Below, piece after piece: positions 6,302-11,020 of a stretch of 11,020 bases of DNA. Source of the DNA: Burkholderiales bacterium (lineage in GTDB: Bacteria; Pseudomonadota; Gammaproteobacteria; Burkholderiales; Burkholderiaceae_D); the NCBI GenBank assembly GCA_016197345.1, contig JACPVY010000467.1, positions 1-11,020 on the forward strand, written 5' to 3'. The translations under genes were made by a program, and so were the position numbers. The stretch's first letter is position 1; the number at the start of each line of letters is the position of its first letter. Under the pieces are notes generated by a model. The model saw nothing but the letters and a program-made list of their open reading frames with translations. It searched no databases and had not been told where the DNA came from.

Positions 6302-9300
6302 ATGAAAGCACTGCTCGATCTATTCAAGCAAGTTCAGCAAACCGAAGTATTCGACGCGATCAAGATTGGTCTGGCGTCCCCTGAAAAAATCCGTTCGTGG
6401 TCCTACGGCGAAGTGAAAAAGCCGGAAACCATCAACTACCGCACCTTCAAGCCAGAACGTGACGGCCTGTTTTGCGCCAAAATTTTTGGCCCTATCAAAG
6501 ATTACGAATGCCTGTGCGGCAAATATAAGCGCTTGAAACATCGCGGTGTGATCTGCGAAAAATGCGGCGTTGAAGTGACCTTGGCCAAAGTGCGTCGTGA
6601 ACGCATGGGCCACATCGAATTGGCATCCCCTACTGCGCATATCTGGTTCTTGAAATCCTTGCCATCCCGTTTGGGTATGGTGCTGGACATGACCTTGCGT
6701 GATATCGAACGCGTTTTGTATTTTGAAGCATATGTTGTGACCGATCCTGGCATGACCCCGCTGAAAAAATGCCAAATCATGTCGGAAGACGACTACGCTG
6801 CTAAGTACGAAGAATACGGCGATGATTTCACCGCATTCATGGGCGCCGAAGGTATCCGTGAATTGCTGCGCTCGATCGACATTCACCGCGATGCAGAAAC
6901 CTTGCGCGTCGAATTGCGTGAATCGAAATCCGAAGCCAAGATCAAGAAATACGCTAAGCGTCTGAAAGTATTGGAAGCATTCCAACGTTCCGGCATCAAG
7001 CCAGAATGGATGATCATGGAAGTGTTGCCAGTGTTGCCACCAGAGTTGCGCCCATTGGTGCCACTCGATGGCGGCCGCTTTGCGACCTCTGATTTGAATG
7101 ACTTGTATCGCCGCGTCATCAACCGTAACAACCGTTTGAAGCGCTTGATGGAATTGCGCGCACCGGAAATCATCACCCGCAATGAAAAGCGGATGTTGCA
7201 AGAAGCGGTTGACTCCTTGCTCGATAACGGCCGTCGCGGTAAGGCTATGACTGGCGCGAATAAGCGTCCGTTGAAATCCTTGGCTGAGATGATCAAAGGT
7301 AAGGGTGGTCGTTTCCGTCAAAACTTGCTGGGTAAGCGCGTCGATTACTCGGGTCGTTCCGTCATCGTGGTGGGGCCACAGTTGAAATTGCATCAATGCG
7401 GCTTGCCAAAATTGATGGCTTTGGAATTGTTCAAACCATTCATTTTCAATAAATTGGAATTGATGGGCTTGGCGACCACGATTAAAGCAGCGAAGAAATT
7501 GGTGGAAGTGCAAGAGCCAGTGGTGTGGGATATTCTGGAAGAAGTCATCCGCGAACATCCAGTCATGCTGAACCGCGCACCGACCTTGCATCGCTTAGGT
7601 ATTCAAGCATTTGAACCTGTGCTGATCGAAGGTAAAGCAATTCAACTGCATCCACTGGTTTGCGCCGCATTTAACGCCGACTTTGACGGCGATCAAATGG
7701 CGGTGCACGTACCATTGTCGATTGAAGCGCAGATGGAATCGCGTACCTTGATGTTGGCATCGAACAATATTTTGTTCCCATCGAACGGCGAACCGTCGAT
7801 CGTGCCTTCACAAGATATCGTGTTGGGTCTGTACTATGCGACCCGCGAAAAAATCAACGGCAAAAACGAAGGGATGTTGTTCCCTGACGTGTCCGAAGTG
7901 ATTCGCGCTTACGACAACAAAGAAGTCGAACTGACGACCCGTATCACGGTGCGTATCGTCGAATATCCGAAGAACCCAGTCACGCATGAATTCGAACGCA
8001 CTGTCACGCGTTACGAAACCACCGTTGGCCGTTCGATTTTGTCGGAAATTCTGCCAAAAGGTTTGCCATTCTCGGTGCTGAACCGCGCCTTGAAGAAAAA
8101 AGAAATTTCGAAGTTGATCAACACCTCAGTCCGTAAGTGCGGCTTGCACGCGACGGTAATCTTCGCTGATAAATTGATGCAGTCCGGTTTCCGCTTGGCG
8201 ACTCGTGCTGGTATCTCGATCTGCGTCGACGATATGTTGGTACCACCACAAAAAGTGACCTTGATCGCTGCTGCTGAGCAAGAAGTGAAACAGATCGAAC
8301 AGCAATATGCTTCCGGTCTGGTGACCTCCGGCGAACGCTATAACAAAGTGGTCGATATTTGGGGTAAAGCCGGTGATGAAGTCGGTAAGGCGATGATGGA
8401 CCAGCTCAAAGTGGAAGACGTCATCAAACGTGACGGCACCCACTCGCAGCAAGAATCGTTTAACGCGATTTACATGATGGCTGACTCCGGTGCGCGTGGT
8501 AGTGCAGCCCAGATTCGTCAGTTGGCAGGTATGCGTGGTCTGATGGCGAAACCGGACGGTTCGATTATCGAAACGCCGATTACCGCGAACTTCCGCGAAG
8601 GTCTGAACGTTCTGCAGTACTTTATTTCTACTCATGGAGCACGGAAGGGCTTGGCCGACACCGCATTGAAGACAGCGAACTCCGGTTACTTGACGCGTCG
8701 TCTGGTTGACGTGACACAAGATTTGGTCGTGATTGAAGATGATTGCGGTACCGTCAACGGCGCTGCAATGAAGGCGATGGTTGAAGGCGGTGAAGTGATC
8801 GAAGCCTTGCGCGATCGTATCCTCGGCCGTGTTGCTGCGACCGACATCATTCATCCAGAAACCCAAGCGACCTTGTACGCTGCGGGCGAGTTGCTGGACG
8901 AAGACATGGTGGAAGAAATCGAACGCCTGTCTATCGACGAAGTGAAAGTACGTACCCCACTGACTTGCGACACCCGCTATGGTCTGTGCGCGAAATGCTA
9001 TGGCCGCGATTTGGGCCGTGGTGTGTTGGTCAATGCCGGTGAAGCAGTTGGTGTGATCGCAGCGCAGTCGATTGGTGAACCAGGTACCCAGTTGACGATG
9101 CGTACCTTCCACATCGGTGGTGCGGCATCGCGTGCAGCAGTGGCTAGCTCGGTCGAAGCGAAATCGAACGGTACTATCCGGTTCACTTCGACCATGCGCT
9201 ATGTGACCAACGGCAAAGGCAACCAAATCGTGATTTCGCGTTCTGGCGAAGTCTTGATTACGGATGACCATGGCCGCGAACGCGAACGCCATAAAGTGCC

Positions 9301-10546
9301 TTACGGTGCAACCTTGATCGTCAAAGACGGCATGGTGATCCGCGCTGGTACGGCATTGGCAACGTGGGACCCATTGACCCGTCCGATTATTACTGAATAC
9401 TCCGGTACGGTGCGTTTTGAAAACGTCGAAGAAGGCGTGACCGTTGCACGTCAAGTCGATGATGTGACGGGTCTGTCGACCTTGGTCGCCATTGATGCGA
9501 AACGTCGCGGTACTTCGACCGGTAAGAGCTTGCGTCCGCAAGTCAAACTGTTGAACGAAGCAGGCGAAGAAGTGAAAATCGCTGGCACCGAACACTCGGT
9601 GACGATTGGCTTCCAAGTCGGCGCGCTGATCACCGTGAAAGACGGCCAGCAAGTGACGGTGGGTGAAGTGCTGGCACGTATCCCAACCGAATCGCAGAAA
9701 ACCCGTGATATTACCGGTGGTCTGCCACGCGTTGCTGAACTGTTTGAAGCACGTTCGCCAAAAGATGCAGGTATGTTGGCTGAAGTGACTGGTACCGTGG
9801 CGTTTGGTAAAGAAACCAAGGGCAAACAGCGTCTGGAAATCACCGACATGGACGGCAACAAGCATGAGTTCTTGATCACCAAGGACAAACAAGTGCTGGT
9901 GCATGACGGCCAAGTTGTGAACAAAGGTGAGATGATTGTTGACGGCCCAGCCGATCCACAAGACATTCTGCGTTTGTTGGGGATCGAAGCGCTGGCACGC
10001 TATATCGTTGACGAAGTGCAGGACGTGTATCGTTTGCAAGGCGTGAAGATTAATGACAAGCACATCGAAGTGATCGTGCGTCAAATGCTGCGTCGCGTGC
10101 AAATCGTTGATGCTGGCGACACCGATTACATCGTCGGTGAACAAGTCGAACGTTCGGAATTGTTGGATCAAAATGATCGCGTTATCAGTGAAAACAAGAT
10201 TCCAGCAACCTACGAAAACGTCTTGTTAGGTATTACCAAAGCGTCGTTGTCGACCGATTCCTTCATCTCGGCAGCGTCGTTCCAGGAAACCACCCGCGTC
10301 TTGACCGAAGCCGCGATCATGGGCAAGAAAGACAGCCTGCGCGGCCTGAAAGAAAACGTCATCGTTGGTCGCTTGATCCCAGCAGGTACGGGCTTAGCGT
10401 TCCACCGTGCACGCAAAGAGAAAGAAAGCTGGGAAGCGGAAGAACGCACCGCCTTGCTGCAAGCTGAAAAGCTGGCACGCGCAGCGGAGCATGAAATCGC
10501 TGAAGCTGCTCATCTGGCAGCAGGGGCTGATCCGCTAGGGATGTAA
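6302..10546 (+). CDS. rpoC: RNA polymerase subunit beta'
   Basis: Beta' holds the catalytic magnesium and most of the DNA clamp. ATG 6302 follows GGAG with 6-nt spacing, and TAA is at 10544-10546. The 1414-residue product is full length and unbroken. Visible landmarks: the N-terminal zinc site C70, C72, C85, C88; the catalytic NADFDGD at 458-464 with D460, D462, D464; the bridge helix starting near 774 ([20 protein letters not shown]); the second zinc site C815, C889, C896, C899; and the trigger-loop start M933-R934-T935-F936-H937. These match E. coli numbering exactly or by +1. The C-terminus ends in an Ala-rich helix ([20 protein letters not shown]). The gene is 267 nt after rpoB, a long spacer for this pair (about 77 nt in E. 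coli, from memory). The strong terminator 20 nt downstream marks the end of the operon. Confidence 0.98.
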   Translation: MKALLDLFKQVQQTEVFDAIKIGLASPEKIRSWSYGEVKKPETINYRTFKPERDGLFCAKIFGPIKDYECLCGKYKRLKHRGVICEKCGVEVTLAKVRRERMGHIELASPTAHIWFLKSLPSRLGMVLDMTLRDIERVLYFEAYVVTDPGMTPLKKCQIMSEDDYAAKYEEYGDDFTAFMGAEGIRELLRSIDIHRDAETLRVELRESKSEAKIKKYAKRLKVLEAFQRSGIKPEWMIMEVLPVLPPELRPLVPLDGGRFATSDLNDLYRRVINRNNRLKRLMELRAPEIITRNEKRMLQEAVDSLLDNGRRGKAMTGANKRPLKSLAEMIKGKGGRFRQNLLGKRVDYSGRSVIVVGPQLKLHQCGLPKLMALELFKPFIFNKLELMGLATTIKAAKKLVEVQEPVVWDILEEVIREHPVMLNRAPTLHRLGIQAFEPVLIEGKAIQLHPLVCAAFNADFDGDQMAVHVPLSIEAQMESRTLMLASNNILFPSNGEPSIVPSQDIVLGLYYATREKINGKNEGMLFPDVSEVIRAYDNKEVELTTRITVRIVEYPKNPVTHEFERTVTRYETTVGRSILSEILPKGLPFSVLNRALKKKEISKLINTSVRKCGLHATVIFADKLMQSGFRLATRAGISICVDDMLVPPQKVTLIAAAEQEVKQIEQQYASGLVTSGERYNKVVDIWGKAGDEVGKAMMDQLKVEDVIKRDGTHSQQESFNAIYMMADSGARGSAAQIRQLAGMRGLMAKPDGSIIETPITANFREGLNVLQYFISTHGARKGLADTALKTANSGYLTRRLVDVTQDLVVIEDDCGTVNGAAMKAMVEGGEVIEALRDRILGRVAATDIIHPETQATLYAAGELLDEDMVEEIERLSIDEVKVRTPLTCDTRYGLCAKCYGRDLGRGVLVNAGEAVGVIAAQSIGEPGTQLTMRTFHIGGAASRAAVASSVEAKSNGTIRFTSTMRYVTNGKGNQIVISRSGEVLITDDHGRERERHKVPYGATLIVKDGMVIRAGTALATWDPLTRPIITEYSGTVRFENVEEGVTVARQVDDVTGLSTLVAIDAKRRGTSTGKSLRPQVKLLNEAGEEVKIAGTEHSVTIGFQVGALITVKDGQQVTVGEVLARIPTESQKTRDITGGLPRVAELFEARSPKDAGMLAEVTGTVAFGKETKGKQRLEITDMDGNKHEFLITKDKQVLVHDGQVVNKGEMIVDGPADPQDILRLLGIEALARYIVDEVQDVYRLQGVKINDKHIEVIVRQMLRRVQIVDAGDTDYIVGEQVERSELLDQNDRVISENKIPATYENVLLGITKASLSTDSFISAASFQETTRVLTEAAIMGKKDSLRGLKENVIVGRLIPAGTGLAFHRARKEKESWEAEERTALLQAEKLARAAEHEIAEAAHLAAGADPLGM

Positions 10547-10565
10547 TCCTGATCGGATAGCACAG

Positions 10566-10609
10566 TAGAAACAACAACGGCAGCCGCGAGGCTGCCGTTG
10601 TTGTTTCTA
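10566..10609 (+). terminator. Strong intrinsic terminator after rpoC, potentially bidirectional
   Basis: A perfect 20-bp stem runs from 10566-10585 to 10590-10609, closed by a GCGA (GNRA) tetraloop. The GC-rich upper part (CGGCAGCC/GGCTGCCG) sits on an A-rich left base (AGAAACAACAA) and a T-rich right base (TTGTTGTTTCT). Because the stem base is A-rich on one side and T-rich on the other, it could also stop transcription coming from the right. It starts 20 nt after the rpoC stop and very likely ends the rplJL-rpoBC transcript. Confidence 0.88.
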
Positions 10610-11020
10610 GCGGCTGAATTGCTGCATGGGAAGGTTTTCTTGGGTAAGTTAATTGCTTGATTGCCTAATTTTTTAAGGCGGTGAAGGTGAAAATCGGGGA
10701 AAATCGCAAGGATCGCCCCTAACTCCCCGCACAATTGATGTTGTCGCGAAAGTCGAAAACGTAGGGTGGGCGACTCGCCCACCATTGCCGATGATTAATT
10801 TGAATGCTTTTTTTGGTAATGAAATTAATCGAAGTAATGCTAAAAGTATTTTTAAAATCAAAGACGGTGGGCAACTTGACCGAACACCGACAGACAACAT
10901 GTTGCCCGCCCATGCGAAAAGCAACAACACTTTTTGCGACAGCCTTACGATGGGCAAGAGCAGTTTGGCTGCAAATTTGCGAAATTTTGTGCCCGAATTA
11001 GTTTTGCAACAACCTCAATT
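10610..11020. other. Gene-free region downstream of rpoC
   Basis: No open frame here has both a plausible ribosome binding site and a recognisable product. The region is more AT-rich than the genes and contains a weak inverted repeat CGGGGA (10695-10700)/TCCCCG (10724-10729), the palindromic repeat cluster at about 10764-10911, a hairpin GCGAAAAG (10914-10921)/CTTTTTGC (10930-10937, one G-U), and the palindrome GCAAATTTGC (10971-10980). In many betaproteobacteria rpsL-rpsG-fusA follow rpoC, but nothing of rpsL is seen before the window ends. Confidence 0.6.
10764..10911. repeat. Palindromic repeat cluster (BIME/MITE-like, two GGTGGGC units)
   Basis: Unit 1: GGTGGGCG (10765-10772) pairs with CGCCCACC (10776-10783) around a 3-nt loop. 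Unit 2: GGTGGGCAAC (10866-10875) pairs with GTTGCCCGCC (10901-10910), with one G-U and a 25-nt loop. The left sides are imperfect direct repeats: an AAA-GTC-AAAACG-like lead plus GGTGGGCGACT (10748-10777) against the same pattern ending GTGGGCAACTT (10854-10877). Between them is an AT-rich linker with its own inverted repeat, GATTAATTT (10793-10801)/AAATTAATC (10822-10830). The outer ends GGGTGGGC (10764-10771) and GCCCGCCC (10904-10911) are near-inverted. This looks like a dispersed extragenic palindromic element; dispersal cannot be shown from one window. Confidence 0.5.

Noticed and set aside
8126..10171. 681-codon open frame on the - strand inside rpoC
   Set aside because: It is an antisense shadow of highly conserved rpoC codons, with a His/Gln/Phe-rich composition typical of antisense frames.
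10673..10957. 94-codon - strand frame (contains GRVAHPTF) downstream of rpoC
   Set aside because: It is a translation of the GGTGGGC palindromic repeat; no ribosome binding site or recognisable domain supports a gene.
10804..11001. 65-codon + strand frame downstream of rpoC
   Set aside because: It runs through the AT-rich linker and the second palindrome, has no clear Shine-Dalgarno and no family resemblance.

Overview
The window is a core ribosomal-protein and RNA-polymerase cluster read entirely on the + strand: the 3' end of rplA (L1), then rplJ (L10), rplL (L7/L12), rpoB (beta) and rpoC (beta'). Gene order, the RpoB N-terminus ([18 protein letters not shown]), the expected RpoB length of about 1368 residues, RpoC of 1414 residues and moderate GC point to a betaproteobacterium of the order Burkholderiales. 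An Oxalobacteraceae member such as an Undibacterium-like organism is my best guess; the family call is inference from memory of these proteins, not from a search.

Layout: 1-384 is the C-terminal half of rplA. 385-701 is a structured spacer with a terminator-like hairpin followed by an L10-leader-like RNA. 702-1202 is rplJ (GTG start) and 1274-1654 is rplL. 1655-1937 is a spacer with two hairpins, at the place where E. coli has its rplL-rpoB attenuator. 1938-6034 is rpoB and 6035-6301 is an unusually long, hairpin-rich rpoB-rpoC spacer. 6302-10546 is an intact rpoC. It is followed by a 20-bp perfect-stem terminator (10566-10609) and about 410 bases with no convincing gene, holding a small palindromic repeat cluster (about 10764-10911).

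The genes belong together. L1, L10 and L7/L12 are large-subunit ribosomal proteins, and L10 with L7/L12 forms the stalk that recruits translation factors. RpoB and RpoC form the catalytic core of RNA polymerase. The structured spacers between them are where autogenous control, attenuation and RNA processing would set the ratio of ribosomal protein to polymerase.

The main oddity is in rpoB. At 4446-4462, nine highly conserved codons (27 nt expected) are replaced by 17 nt made only of A and T. This costs 10 nt and shifts the frame by -1. Everything before and after is perfectly conserved and adds up to the normal length. Because rpoB is essential, an assembly or consensus error is the most likely cause, but a genuine lesion or split subunit should be excluded. 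I saw no convincing previously undescribed system; the rest is ordinary core-genome sequence with some RNA structures worth checking.
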